A stretch of 9,381 nt of DNA, from the NCBI GenBank assembly GCA_023419515.1, contig JAEZXW010000024.1, forward strand, positions 1 to 9,381, written 5' to 3'. Shown here piece by piece: positions 1-7,295 of the stretch. Position 1 is the first letter of the stretch. Each line of letters begins with the position of its first letter. The translations under genes were made by a program, and so were the position numbers. The notes under the pieces were generated by a model. The model saw only the letters and a list, made by a program, of their open reading frames with translations. It was not told the DNA's origin and made no database searches. This DNA comes from Actinomycetes bacterium (GTDB lineage Bacteria; Actinomycetota; Coriobacteriia; Coriobacteriales; JAEZXW01).

Positions 1-867
1 CGCAAACAGCACAAACAAGAGCTCAAGAAAAAGACAACGATTGGTGTGATTACCGGGCTTGAGAGGGTGCACAAGTCAATCCGCTCGTTCTTAAAGCGCC
101 CGCTGACAAAGCACCAAAAGCATGTCCTGATTCTCATGGTACTCGTAGCCATTGTACTCATTGGGCTCACGATCGTCTTTTGGCAGCCGCTCAAAAACTT
201 CCTAGCTGATCCTGCCGTATTTAAGCGTTGGTTTGAGCAAGACCCCATTATTGCGGTGCTTGCCTTCCTTGGTATGATGGTTTTGCAAATCGTCATCGCT
301 TTTATTCCTGGCGAGCCCTTGCAGCTTGCCGCTGGTTACGGCTTTGGTTTTATCGGCGGAACGATACTATGTGTCGTGGGCGCCATCATTGGATCAACTA
401 TCGTGTTTGTAATGGTCAAGCGCTTTGGCGTTGCCTTGCTTCACATCTTTTTCTCGGAGGATGACCTCAAGGCGCTCACGCTCTTTAACGACCCCAAGCG
501 ACGCAACACCATTACCTTCATCCTGATGTTCATCCCAGGAACACCAAAGGATCTCTTTACCTATCTTTTGCCGCTAACGCCAATGAACCTCTGGACATGG
601 CTTGCCATTTCGATCCCTGCACGGCTCTTGGGGATTGTAGGATCAACCATTATTGGCAGCCAATTTGCCAACCAAAACCACGCCGTTGCCATTGGTGTCA
701 GCATTATTGCGGTGATCGCCTCGTTGCTCGGCATCCTGTATTACCGCAACTTAAGCAAAAAGCAAGCTGCCTCGCGTGAACGTATTGAGCGGTATTCACT
801 TGAGCAGCTGGAGCAGGCTAAGCAACCAGCACAAACTGAACAGCAAGAGCAGCCCGCTCGCCCTTAA
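1..867 (+). CDS. VTT/DedA-like (TVP38/TMEM64) membrane protein, 5' partial
   Basis: This is an integral membrane protein of the SNARE-associated/VTT family (TVP38/TMEM64 type). Bacterial members are linked to lipid scrambling or membrane homeostasis, but no substrate can be read here. Counting from the GTG at 46, a first membrane segment lies at about residues 26-46. The family core follows: IPGEPLQLAAGYGFGFIGG at about 87-105, a glycine-rich helix to about 125, the second re-entrant motif FIPGTPKDLF at 162-171, and a last helix at about 212-232. The tail is charged and glutamine-rich. The reading frame is open to base 1, giving a lysine-rich stretch (RKQHKQELKKK) before the GTG, and no Shine-Dalgarno sequence precedes that GTG. 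I therefore think the true start lies left of the window. Its stop overlaps that of the convergent YkvI-like gene. Family call firm, start uncertain. Confidence 0.85.
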   Translation, partial: RKQHKQELKKKTTIGVITGLERVHKSIRSFLKRPLTKHQKHVLILMVLVAIVLIGLTIVFWQPLKNFLADPAVFKRWFEQDPIIAVLAFLGMMVLQIVIAFIPGEPLQLAAGYGFGFIGGTILCVVGAIIGSTIVFVMVKRFGVALLHIFFSEDDLKALTLFNDPKRRNTITFILMFIPGTPKDLFTYLLPLTPMNLWTWLAISIPARLLGIVGSTIIGSQFANQNHAVAIGVSIIAVIASLLGILYYRNLSKKQAASRERIERYSLEQLEQAKQPAQTEQQEQPARP

Positions 868-2042
868 ACCTGCGTATCGATAAAGGTGAGGTTATTCGAT
901 TTATCGCGAGCAATCCTAATGCGGCGATGCGTGTTTTTGAACCACGCGATCAGGAGCACCATAATCATCACGATACCGATATAACCGATGATCGGATAGA
1001 AAAACGAAAGCAGCGCCTTAAAGCCAGCAAAGCTCAGGCCAAAACCAACTACAATACTCAAGATGAGCGCGATATTAAAGCGACTGCTGTTCTTGTGCTC
1101 ACCCATGAGTGAGGCAGGTGCATCTGCCGTGGTATCCATACGAGAAGCGAAGGCATAAAAACAGCTTAATCCCGTGTTGAAGATCATCGCAAAGAGCACG
1201 ATCGCCATGACAAACGAGAGCGTCGGTGAGATCTGGTTGACGAGCTCAAGCAGTGGCATGTCGGCATGAGCCACTCCCCCGAGTTGCAAAAACAACGCAG
1301 CGCTCACCATCAAAATCATCGCGCCAATCAAAAAGCCGCCGAACATGCCGCCAACCCCAGCAACCTTAGCACTGCGCTCATTGCCACCCATAACCATCGC
1401 CATGGATGAGGACATCATGAGGTTAAACGAAACGTAGTTTACCGCCGAGAGCATCCAAAACGGGGTGATCGGAACCTGCTCGCGCGACATGCGTGAAAGC
1501 TCAGAAAGCGCACTCCAGTCTGCCTTGAGCAGCGCATAACCTGAGGCAATCAGGACAAAAAGTAGTAAAAACGGAGTGGCAGCCGAAATCACGCGTACGA
1601 CGCGGGTTGTGTTGAGTAAGCCTGTCACAATCATGAGCACGCTGATGAACGCCGAGCCCACCCAGAGCGGCAGTCCAAACTGTTGCGCGAGATTTGAGCC
1701 TGCGCCTGCCACCATCACGATGCCAACCAGCAGCACTGAAAACGTGAGCGACCAGTCCAAAAACGCACTCGTAAATGGAGTCGCAATCTTGTTCAGCACC
1801 TCTTTGTGAGAGCGCGCGTTAAATTTGGCGCCAAACTGCAGCAAAATCAACCCAGTGAGCGAAAACAAAATAAGCGCAGTTACACCACCGGCAAAGCCCC
1901 AGACTCCGTGAGCCACAAAGTACTGAAGGATCTCCTGGCCAGAAGCAAAGCCGGCACCCACGATCACGCCCACGTAAGCAAAGCCAATGACAACGGCGGT
2001 CTTGACATTATCCGCCGTTGCCTTGCTCAAAAGTTTTTTCAT
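864..2042 (-). CDS. YkvI-family membrane transporter-like protein
   Basis: The 392-residue product is a polytopic membrane protein of the YkvI family, which has a fold related to amino-acid/Na+ symporters of the APC/LeuT kind; no substrate is established to my knowledge. The first helix carries the family hallmark VGAGFASGQE (about residues 28-37), an unwound glycine-rich stretch typical of substrate sites in this fold. About ten further hydrophobic segments follow, at roughly 46-70, 96-118, 124-144, 151-172, 195-215, 228-252, 272-294, 323-341 and 345-367. The ATG start is supported by AGAGG inside the end of hemB, about ten bases upstream. Only five bases separate it from the hemB stop, so the two are translated from one message. 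Its own stop lies inside the TTAA shared with the convergent gene. Family assignment is good; function unknown. Confidence 0.85.
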   Translation of the reverse strand: MKKLLSKATADNVKTAVVIGFAYVGVIVGAGFASGQEILQYFVAHGVWGFAGGVTALILFSLTGLILLQFGAKFNARSHKEVLNKIATPFTSAFLDWSLTFSVLLVGIVMVAGAGSNLAQQFGLPLWVGSAFISVLMIVTGLLNTTRVVRVISAATPFLLLFVLIASGYALLKADWSALSELSRMSREQVPITPFWMLSAVNYVSFNLMMSSSMAMVMGGNERSAKVAGVGGMFGGFLIGAMILMVSAALFLQLGGVAHADMPLLELVNQISPTLSFVMAIVLFAMIFNTGLSCFYAFASRMDTTADAPASLMGEHKNSSRFNIALILSIVVGFGLSFAGFKALLSFFYPIIGYIGIVMIMVLLIAWFKNTHRRIRIARDKSNNLTFIDTQV

Positions 2043-2047
2043 GGCCT

Positions 2048-3058
2048 TTACCTCTGCACGCAGGACGAGGTGACGTGAGCGTCCTCTATAATCCAGCGAG
2101 CCACGTCCTTTGCGTGATAGGTGATGATGAGGTCAGCACCTGCTCGCTTAAACGAGATCATGAGCTCCATCACCACACGCTTCTCGTCAATCCAGCCCTT
2201 CTCGGCAGCAGCCTTGACCATCGAATACTCACCCGAGACGTTATAGGTACAGGTCGGAAACTCAAAACGATCCTTCACCCGCCAGGTGATGTCCATGTAG
2301 CTCATTGCTGGCTTGGTCATCACGATGTCGGCGTTTTCTTGGATGTCAAGCTCGACCTCGCGCAATGCCTCAAGGGCGTTTGCGGGATTCATCTGGTAGG
2401 TCTTACGATCTCCGTGCTGCGGAGCAGAATCTGCTGCATCGCGAAAAGGCCCATAGAACGCAGAGCAGAACTTTGCCGAATACGCCATGATCGGCAGATT
2501 GGTGTAACCCGCCTCATCGAGAGCTGCACGCAGCGCACCAATGCGGCCGTCCATCATGTCAGACGGGGCAACTATATCTGCACCCGCCTCAGCATGACTC
2601 AAGGCCTCTTTGACCAAAAGCTCGAGGGTCTGATCGTTGAGCACATCGCCGCCTTGATCGAGGGCGCCACAGTGGCCGTGATCGGTATATTCGCACATGC
2701 ACACATCGGTAATGACCACCATATTGGGTGCCACGCGATGAATCTCACGAATCGCATCCTGAACTGCACCGTGCGGATCATGCGCCTCAGTGCCAAAAGC
2801 ATCCTTATGATCTGGCAGACCAAAGAGGATGACTGCGCTGATTCCAAGTTTAACGAGGTCTTTCACCTCATCTTCAAGCATATCGATCGAAAACTGATAA
2901 ACCCCGGGCATGCTCGAGATCTCATTTTTGACTCCAGTCCCATGCAAGACAAAGAGCGGATAGATGAGATCGTTTCTGCTGAGAGTGGTCTCCTGCACGA
3001 GGTTGCGCAAGCTGTTAGTCTTGCGCAGTCGACGCATGCGATAGCCTGGAAACTCCAT
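2048..3058 (-). CDS. hemB: Porphobilinogen synthase (delta-aminolevulinic acid dehydratase)
   Basis: HemB joins two molecules of 5-aminolevulinate to make porphobilinogen, the first pyrrole of haem, sirohaem and cobalamin synthesis; it is cytosolic and usually octameric. Numbered from the ATG at 3058 (336 residues), the zinc-site cysteines are C120, C122 and C130 in DVCMCEYTDHGHCG. The two active-site lysines are K196 (MAYSAKFCSAFYGPFRDA) and K249 (IVMTKPAMSYMD). MRRLRKT near the start and VSGEYSM near the end are also typical. The frame runs up to a GTG at 3118 (356 residues), but the residues before MEFPGYRMRRLR are not family-like and that GTG lacks a ribosome site. The chosen ATG has AGAAAGG about 11 bases upstream. 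The ATG at 3037, with AGG seven bases before it, is another possibility. It is co-transcribed with the YkvI-like gene. Confidence 0.95.
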   Translation of the reverse strand: MEFPGYRMRRLRKTNSLRNLVQETTLSRNDLIYPLFVLHGTGVKNEISSMPGVYQFSIDMLEDEVKDLVKLGISAVILFGLPDHKDAFGTEAHDPHGAVQDAIREIHRVAPNMVVITDVCMCEYTDHGHCGALDQGGDVLNDQTLELLVKEALSHAEAGADIVAPSDMMDGRIGALRAALDEAGYTNLPIMAYSAKFCSAFYGPFRDAADSAPQHGDRKTYQMNPANALEALREVELDIQENADIVMTKPAMSYMDITWRVKDRFEFPTCTYNVSGEYSMVKAAAEKGWIDEKRVVMELMISFKRAGADLIITYHAKDVARWIIEDAHVTSSCVQR

Positions 3059-3182
3059 GAGATGCCAAACCTTTCTGGGCACAAAAGCGTCGAAAGCCTC
3101 ACGCCTAACGACCATCACTCACGATGCGCGAGCTGGGGTGGCGTGCGTGAGCCTTTCGCTCGCCGAGCAAACAAGTGCCCTC

Positions 3183-3210
3183 ATTATACACGCGTCAATC
3201 ACGCTGTAAT
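3183..3210 (-). promoter_or_regulatory. Candidate hemB promoter
   Basis: On the minus strand a perfect TATAAT (3188-3183) is preceded at 16 bases by ATTACA (3210-3205), a 4-of-6 match to TTGACA. The -35 box lies within the last codons of the MATE gene. Transcription would begin near 3176, giving a leader of about 120 bases to the chosen hemB start. The leader contains the short palindrome GCTCGGCGAGC. This would let hemB and the YkvI-like gene be expressed apart from the MATE gene. Pattern-based only. Confidence 0.45.
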
Positions 3211-4724
3211 GGCTCTCCCTTGGTGTCCAGCACCACAAATCCTTCGTCTTCTAAACGTGCCTGCTTGCAGCGAAGCTTGCGCATCTCAGGGATAAAGAAT
3301 GAAAGTACGAGGATCGTTGAGGTGATGTCAGAGATCGACGCCGAGAAAAAGACGGTCTCGACACTCGTGATCGGGAAATACTGCGGCAAGAGCCCCGGCA
3401 AAATCAAAAGCATGGGGATGAGCAGGATGAACTGCCTCGTCAACGAAAGCATGGTCGACTTGAGTGCCTGGCCCGTTGCCTCAAAATAGTTTGAGCCGAT
3501 GATCATAACCGAAAGAATTGGCACGAAGACGATCCAGTAGATGAGTGAGACCGCAGCCTCATGAGCAACTGCATCAGCCAAACCAAAGAGGCGAGCCACA
3601 TCCTGCGGGAAGACCATCATAAAGAGCCACGGGATGAGGATAATGAGGGTTGCTCCAATCATGGCGGCATAAACCGTGCGTCTTACGCGCAAGTATTGCT
3701 TGGCACCATAGTTAAAACCGACGATTGGCTGAGCGCCCTGCATAAAGGCAAGCGCGGGCACGATGGTAATCATGCCGACACGAGCTGCGACACCCATCAC
3801 CGCAAGTGCACCGTCTGATCCGAGCGGGTCTTGCGAGCCCCAGTAGATGAGGAGATTGTTCTCAATCATAGTTAAGACACCAAAACCAAGCTGCAGAATA
3901 GCTGGTGCCAAACCGAGCGCTAGGATGCGCAAAGCAAGCTTAATATCAAGGCCAATGAGTGAAAAATTGAGCTTGAGCGACGAGCGTCCACTCAAGAAAA
4001 ACCACATGACGATGGCGCATGAGGTTGCCCATGCAATAACCGTGGCATACCCCGCACCCTTGATGCCCCAGTTATATTGCAGGACAAAGAGGTAACACAA
4101 GATGAGGTTCACCGCGGTGCCGCAAACCATCGAAAAGAGTGCCATGTTGGGAGCACCCGCCGTGCGGATGAAGTTGTTCATACCAAAGCCGACGCTCTGC
4201 AAAACGTACCCCGCCAGCAAAATGGTACAAAAGTCCTTGGCAAGCCCCATGGTTTCTGCAGTTGCGCCCGAAAGCACAAGGATGGGATCCAAAAGCACAA
4301 AACCGATAGCACTCACGGCAAGTGCAAAGACGACCAACAGCATAAAGCTCTGAGCAGTGATGCGCTCAGCCTCGTGTTGGTTGCCTTCACCCAGCCTGAT
4401 GGCGCAGATGGCGTTACCGCCCACACCGATGAGCATAGAGAGCGCCACCATGATGGTCATCGTAGGGACTGCTACCGTTGTTGCAGCAAGGCCAAGATCG
4501 CCCACACCGTGACCAACAAAGATACCGTCAATGATGTTGTAGAGGTTTTGAACCACCAGAGCAATAAGCGCTGGGATCGAAAACTCAATCAGGAGCTTGA
4601 CGATATTTTGTGTGCCAAGCCTGCTGTAGGACGTGATCTTTTGCTCTTTGACAGCACGGCGCTTAAAGCGCTTGAGCATGCTTTTTGGTGACGAAATCTT
4701 TGATTTTGACGTCTGTTCAGTCAC
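3195..4724 (-). CDS. MATE family efflux transporter
   Basis: This 509-residue protein is a multidrug and toxin extrusion (MATE) antiporter, expected to expel organic compounds in exchange for Na+ or H+ at the cytoplasmic membrane. Two MatE repeats are visible, at about residues 43-203 and 265-425, with about twelve membrane helices. Typical segments are NIIDGIFVGHGVGDLGLAA (63-81), NNFIRTAGAPNMA (183-195) and GAQPIVGFNYGAKQ (330-343). These favour the MepA/DinF-like branch, though substrate cannot be told from sequence. The basic N-terminal tail of about 40 residues makes it longer than the usual 440-460. The start is GTG at 4724, fixed by an excellent Shine-Dalgarno sequence, GAGAGGAG, eight bases upstream. 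The gene is last before hemB (77-136 bases away, depending on the hemB start) and is cut off from the ABC importer by a strong hairpin. Confidence 0.93.
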   Translation of the reverse strand: MTEQTSKSKISSPKSMLKRFKRRAVKEQKITSYSRLGTQNIVKLLIEFSIPALIALVVQNLYNIIDGIFVGHGVGDLGLAATTVAVPTMTIMVALSMLIGVGGNAICAIRLGEGNQHEAERITAQSFMLLVVFALAVSAIGFVLLDPILVLSGATAETMGLAKDFCTILLAGYVLQSVGFGMNNFIRTAGAPNMALFSMVCGTAVNLILCYLFVLQYNWGIKGAGYATVIAWATSCAIVMWFFLSGRSSLKLNFSLIGLDIKLALRILALGLAPAILQLGFGVLTMIENNLLIYWGSQDPLGSDGALAVMGVAARVGMITIVPALAFMQGAQPIVGFNYGAKQYLRVRRTVYAAMIGATLIILIPWLFMMVFPQDVARLFGLADAVAHEAAVSLIYWIVFVPILSVMIIGSNYFEATGQALKSTMLSLTRQFILLIPMLLILPGLLPQYFPITSVETVFFSASISDITSTILVLSFFIPEMRKLRCKQARLEDEGFVVLDTKGEPLQRD

Positions 4725-4762
4725 GTGGTGGACTCCTCTCGTATAGTCGATGGCTAACCCTT

Positions 4763-4778
4763 TGATGCGAGCGCATCA
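4763..4778 (-). repeat. Short hairpin in the MATE gene leader
   Basis: TGATGC (4763-4768) and GCATCA (4773-4778) form a six-base-pair stem with a four-base loop. It abuts the long inverted repeat and lies about 40 bases before the MATE start. It may be structure in the MATE leader or part of a composite terminator; no role can be assigned. Confidence 0.35.
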
Positions 4779-4832
4779 GTGAGTGCATAAATAAACGCTG
4801 GCACGAGACCAGCGTTTATTTATGCACTCACT
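4778..4832 (-). terminator. Perfect 24-bp inverted repeat, probable bidirectional terminator
   Basis: Bases 4778-4801 are exactly complementary to 4809-4832, with a seven-base loop (CACGAGA on the plus strand). The inner core AACGCTGG/CCAGCGTT is flanked by ATAAATA and TATTTAT, so on either strand a GC-rich stem is followed by a T-rich run, as in a rho-independent terminator. It lies about 50-100 bases beyond the ABC ATPase stop and would end the importer transcript before the MATE gene. The stem is longer than a terminator needs, so a regulator site or a mobile palindromic repeat are alternatives. Confidence 0.6.
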
Positions 4833-4851
4833 ATCAACTTGCATGCTAACA

Positions 4852-4872
4852 GAGGTTTTTATAAAAAACCTC
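4852..4872 (-). terminator. Second hairpin just after the ABC ATPase gene
   Basis: GAGGTTTTT (4852-4860) and AAAAACCTC (4864-4872) are perfectly complementary around an ATA loop, eight bases after the ATPase stop codon. The GC pairs are at the base and A-T pairs near the loop, the reverse of a classical terminator. It may instead protect the 3' end of the message or act with the longer hairpin at 4778-4832. Confidence 0.4.
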
Positions 4873-4880
4873 GCTCATAA

Positions 4881-5624
4881 TTAAAAATTGCCCAAAAATT
4901 GAGCCGTTCTCTCATGATCTGGATTGGTAAAGAGTTTTTCAGGATCTCCCTCTTCTACCACAATACCATCAGCCATAAACACCACGCGATCAGAAACATC
5001 GCGCGCAAAGTTCATCTCATGAGTGACCACCATCATAGTCATGCCATCCTGAGCAAGCTCGCGCATAACATCCAAAACACCGCGAACAAGCTCGGGGTCA
5101 AGGGCGCTTGTTGCCTCATCAAACAGGATCACCTTGGGATCCATCGCAAGAGCTCGCGCGATCGCAACACGCTGCTGCTGACCACCCGAAAGCTGAGCGG
5201 GGTAATAGCGAGCGCGACTTTTAAGACCAACACGATCAAGCTGTTTAAGCGCCATCTCGTGTGCTTCGTCCTTTGAGCGCTTTAAGACCTTTTGCTGAGC
5301 AAGCATGACGTTTTGCTCAGCAGTTAAATGTGGAAAGAGGTTAAACTGCTGAAACACCATACCGATATAGCGCCTGACCTCGTTTACATTCACGCGAGGC
5401 GCCGTGATCTCTTTGTCCTCAAAAAAGATCTTGCCACCCGTTGGCATCTCAAGCAGATTAACGCAGCGCAAGAGCGTTGACTTGCCGCTTCCTGAGGAGC
5501 CGAGGATCGTGACTACCTCTCCCGCGTGAACATCGAGCGAGATGTCACGCAAAACAACCGTGTCGCCAAAGCGCTTTTCAAGGTGCTCGATACGGAGCAC
5601 CGGGGTGTTATTAGTTTGCGGCAT
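4881..5624 (-). CDS. Polar amino-acid ABC transporter ATP-binding protein (GlnQ/HisP type)
   Basis: This is the cytoplasmic ATPase that powers amino-acid import through the adjoining permease. At 247 residues it has the normal length for the family and all catalytic motifs are intact: Walker A GSSGSGKST (42-50), Q-loop FQQFNLFPH (91-99), signature LSGGQQQR (145-152), Walker B VILFDE with catalytic E170, D-loop SALD (173-176) and switch H202 in VVTHE. The FNLFPH and EATSALDPE forms are typical of the polar amino-acid uptake group. The ATG at 5624 has GGAG about eight bases upstream. It overlaps the end of the permease gene by 14 bases, indicating translational coupling and a 1:1 pairing. Two hairpins follow the stop. 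Specificity (glutamine, arginine, histidine or other) cannot be read from the ATPase. Confidence 0.95.
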   Translation of the reverse strand: MPQTNNTPVLRIEHLEKRFGDTVVLRDISLDVHAGEVVTILGSSGSGKSTLLRCVNLLEMPTGGKIFFEDKEITAPRVNVNEVRRYIGMVFQQFNLFPHLTAEQNVMLAQQKVLKRSKDEAHEMALKQLDRVGLKSRARYYPAQLSGGQQQRVAIARALAMDPKVILFDEATSALDPELVRGVLDVMRELAQDGMTMMVVTHEMNFARDVSDRVVFMADGIVVEEGDPEKLFTNPDHERTAQFLGNF

Positions 5625-7041
5625 GGCTCACTCCAATCTGGCCGTTTGCTCCAGCCGATGATTGAACCTGCTCTTCTTTCTCATCATCTTTGATTTGGCC
5701 ACCAAAGCCACCCATCTCTTGCTTAGCAAGGCGCTGCTCAAAGAGGTTGACAAACTTGGTCAGCGGAATAGTGACCAAAAGGTAGTAACCAGCAGCAACG
5801 ATGTATGGTGTGATGTTGCCCGTTGCAGCGGTGATGTTTTTTGAAAACATCATAAGCTCCATGACACCCACCGATGACAGTAGCGAGGTGTCCTTGTACA
5901 TCATGATGAACTCACTCGTCATCGTTGGGATAACGCGGCGGATAGTCTGCGGCAAGATGACGTGGAACATCGATTGCCACTTATTCATGCCGAGCGAGGC
6001 GGCTGCCTCAAACTGCCCGCGCGGAATTGACTCGATACCAGCGCGGAAAATCTCTGCCATGTAGGCAGCTGAATTGATCGCCATCACGCCAAAGCCGAGG
6101 ATGAAATTATCGATGTCAATGCCAAGCAGCGGCAGACCAAAGAATGCGATGTAAATCTGCAAGAAGATTGGTGTACCGCGGATGACGTTGATGTAGAGCG
6201 ATGCCAGAATTCGAGCGATACGAATACGGCTCATTTTCATGAACGCCAAAACGAGCGCGAGTGGCACTGCAATCGGAAAGCCAAGGGCAACGAGCCCCAA
6301 GACGCGGATCCAGCCACCAAAGAGCTCAACTGCTGACTTGACGATGAGCTGTGGCTTAAAAAACATCGAAAGGAACTGGTTAGAGTTCCAGGCCGCAACC
6401 CACGGCTGCTCATCGAGCCAAGCAATAGTCTTATCGAGGTTCGAGGTGCTCGTCACGGTGATTTGCTGAGCAACCTCGACCGCCTGGCCAGCATTACCTT
6501 GGACATCCTTGCCAACGACCTCAAGTCCAAAATCGCCACCATGGGTTGGGAACACCACGTCCTGAAGCTCCAGGCGCAGACGAGCGTTTTGTGGCAAGGG
6601 CTCACTAAAGGTGAGTGTGAGTGTTGGCTGCGCATCACTGATGCCAGCGGTCACGGCTCGAACGGCACCAAGAGCGCTAGCATCTGCTGGCATAATCTCG
6701 CCCACCTCAGCACTTGCTACCTCAATCGGCAAGCGCTCAAGACCCTGCAGGATAACCGGATGAGCCACAACATCCTTGAGGTCGACCTCGCGATCAAAGA
6801 GCAGAGTGATAGTGGTGAGCTCCTCGTCTTCACCAACGAGACCCTCCCAGGTCACGCGGGTTGGAATGCCGCCTGCAACCTGATGGTTGCTCGCGTTTGC
6901 GCGCGCGGTAAATCGCTCAGAAGTCAAGCCGAAGGCGTGCGATGGCTGAACGGCAAAAAACCCTGCTGATATGCAGAAGAAAACGAGTGAGAGGAGAAGG
7001 GCGAGCACTGCTCGTCTCGAACAAAAATTTCGCCTCAACAT
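5611..7041 (-). CDS. Polar amino-acid ABC transporter permease with a secreted N-terminal domain
   Basis: The 476-residue product is a HisM/GlnP-type membrane subunit with an unusual front part. Residues 1-36 form a signal sequence (RRNFCSRR, hydrophobic core, possible cleavage after PSHA). Residues about 37-200 form a non-membrane, strand-rich region with alternating segments such as TLTLTFSEPLP and RLRLELQDVVFP. This would sit outside the membrane and is not a substrate-binding-protein domain I recognise. Permease helices run from about 242 to 435, with RGTPIFLQ (288-295) and the ATPase-contacting EAA loop, FEAAASLGMNKWQSMFHVILPQ (from about 344). A charged, glutamine-rich tail ends the protein. 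A GTG at 7053 is in frame, but GAGGA abuts it; the ATG at 7041, with GAGGAG 11 bases upstream, is the better start. It overlaps the ATPase gene by 14 bases. Confidence 0.9.
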   Translation of the reverse strand: MLRRNFCSRRAVLALLLSLVFFCISAGFFAVQPSHAFGLTSERFTARANASNHQVAGGIPTRVTWEGLVGEDEELTTITLLFDREVDLKDVVAHPVILQGLERLPIEVASAEVGEIMPADASALGAVRAVTAGISDAQPTLTLTFSEPLPQNARLRLELQDVVFPTHGGDFGLEVVGKDVQGNAGQAVEVAQQITVTSTSNLDKTIAWLDEQPWVAAWNSNQFLSMFFKPQLIVKSAVELFGGWIRVLGLVALGFPIAVPLALVLAFMKMSRIRIARILASLYINVIRGTPIFLQIYIAFFGLPLLGIDIDNFILGFGVMAINSAAYMAEIFRAGIESIPRGQFEAAASLGMNKWQSMFHVILPQTIRRVIPTMTSEFIMMYKDTSLLSSVGVMELMMFSKNITAATGNITPYIVAAGYYLLVTIPLTKFVNLFEQRLAKQEMGGFGGQIKDDEKEEQVQSSAGANGQIGVSHAAN

Positions 7042-7107
7042 GAGTGAAAACACTCCTCAAAACCTGAGAAATAAATAAGTGGCGTGATCTTTGGATGGTT
7101 GTCGAAG

Positions 7108-7116
7108 ATTAAAGCA
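7108..7116 (-). promoter_or_regulatory. Candidate extended -10 promoter for the permease-ATPase pair
   Basis: The minus strand reads TGC followed by TTTAAT, an extended -10 with five of six matches to TATAAT. No good -35 box is seen. Transcription would start near 7101, leaving a leader of about 60 bases. It could uncouple permease and ATPase levels from the binding protein gene. Low confidence. Confidence 0.3.
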
Positions 7117-7133
7117 AACGCGTCAGAGAAACT

Positions 7134-7170
7134 CGGTGGCTTGACACTGAGACGGGCGCCGATGCCACCG
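7134..7170 (-). repeat. Inverted repeat in the gap between binding protein and permease genes
   Basis: CGGTGGC (7134-7140) and GCCACCG (7164-7170) are perfectly complementary across 23 bases, which themselves contain the palindrome GGCGCC. A stem-loop in the intercistronic RNA is possible. No T-run follows, so a classical terminator is unlikely; an RNA-processing or stability element is one idea. Confidence 0.35.
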
Positions 7171-7274
7171 CGATCACCTCGACCTTCGTGACATCAAACG
7201 CCCTGTTATTAACTAAAAACTCGTTTCGTTAGAATCCCGGTAGCCATCCTTTTGACGCAACGTATCGACGTCCA

Positions 7275-7290
7275 AGCGCTCGCCAGCGCT
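7275..7290 (-). repeat. Hairpin just after the binding protein gene
   Basis: Two copies of the self-complementary AGCGCT (7275-7280 and 7285-7290) with four bases between can form a six-bp stem five bases beyond the stop codon. No T-run follows. Such hairpins after the binding-protein gene of an importer operon often protect its message from 3' decay, which is my inference here. Confidence 0.4.
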
Positions 7291-7295
7291 GTTAG

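Noticed and set aside
878..906. 7-bp inverted repeat CGATAAA/TTTATCG at the 3' end of the YkvI-like gene, as terminator of the plus-strand gene
   Set aside because: AT-rich stem with a 15-base loop and no T-run; it lies in coding sequence and is probably coincidental.
2018..3295. Long plus-strand open frame opposite hemB
   Set aside because: It is a mirror frame of hemB, whose catalytic motifs on the minus strand are unmistakable; the plus-strand product resembles no protein family.
4077..4691. Plus-strand open frame of about 200 codons opposite the MATE gene
   Set aside because: Antisense shadow of a clear MATE coding sequence; its product is rich in His, Lys and Asp with no recognisable domain.
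7109..7177. Small minus-strand frame of 22 codons starting at GTG, with AAGG five bases upstream, in the gap before the permease gene
   Set aside because: It is short, its product resembles nothing I know, and it overlaps the candidate promoter and inverted repeat. The wider open frame (7228-7109) has no good start. Could be a leader peptide, but unsupported.
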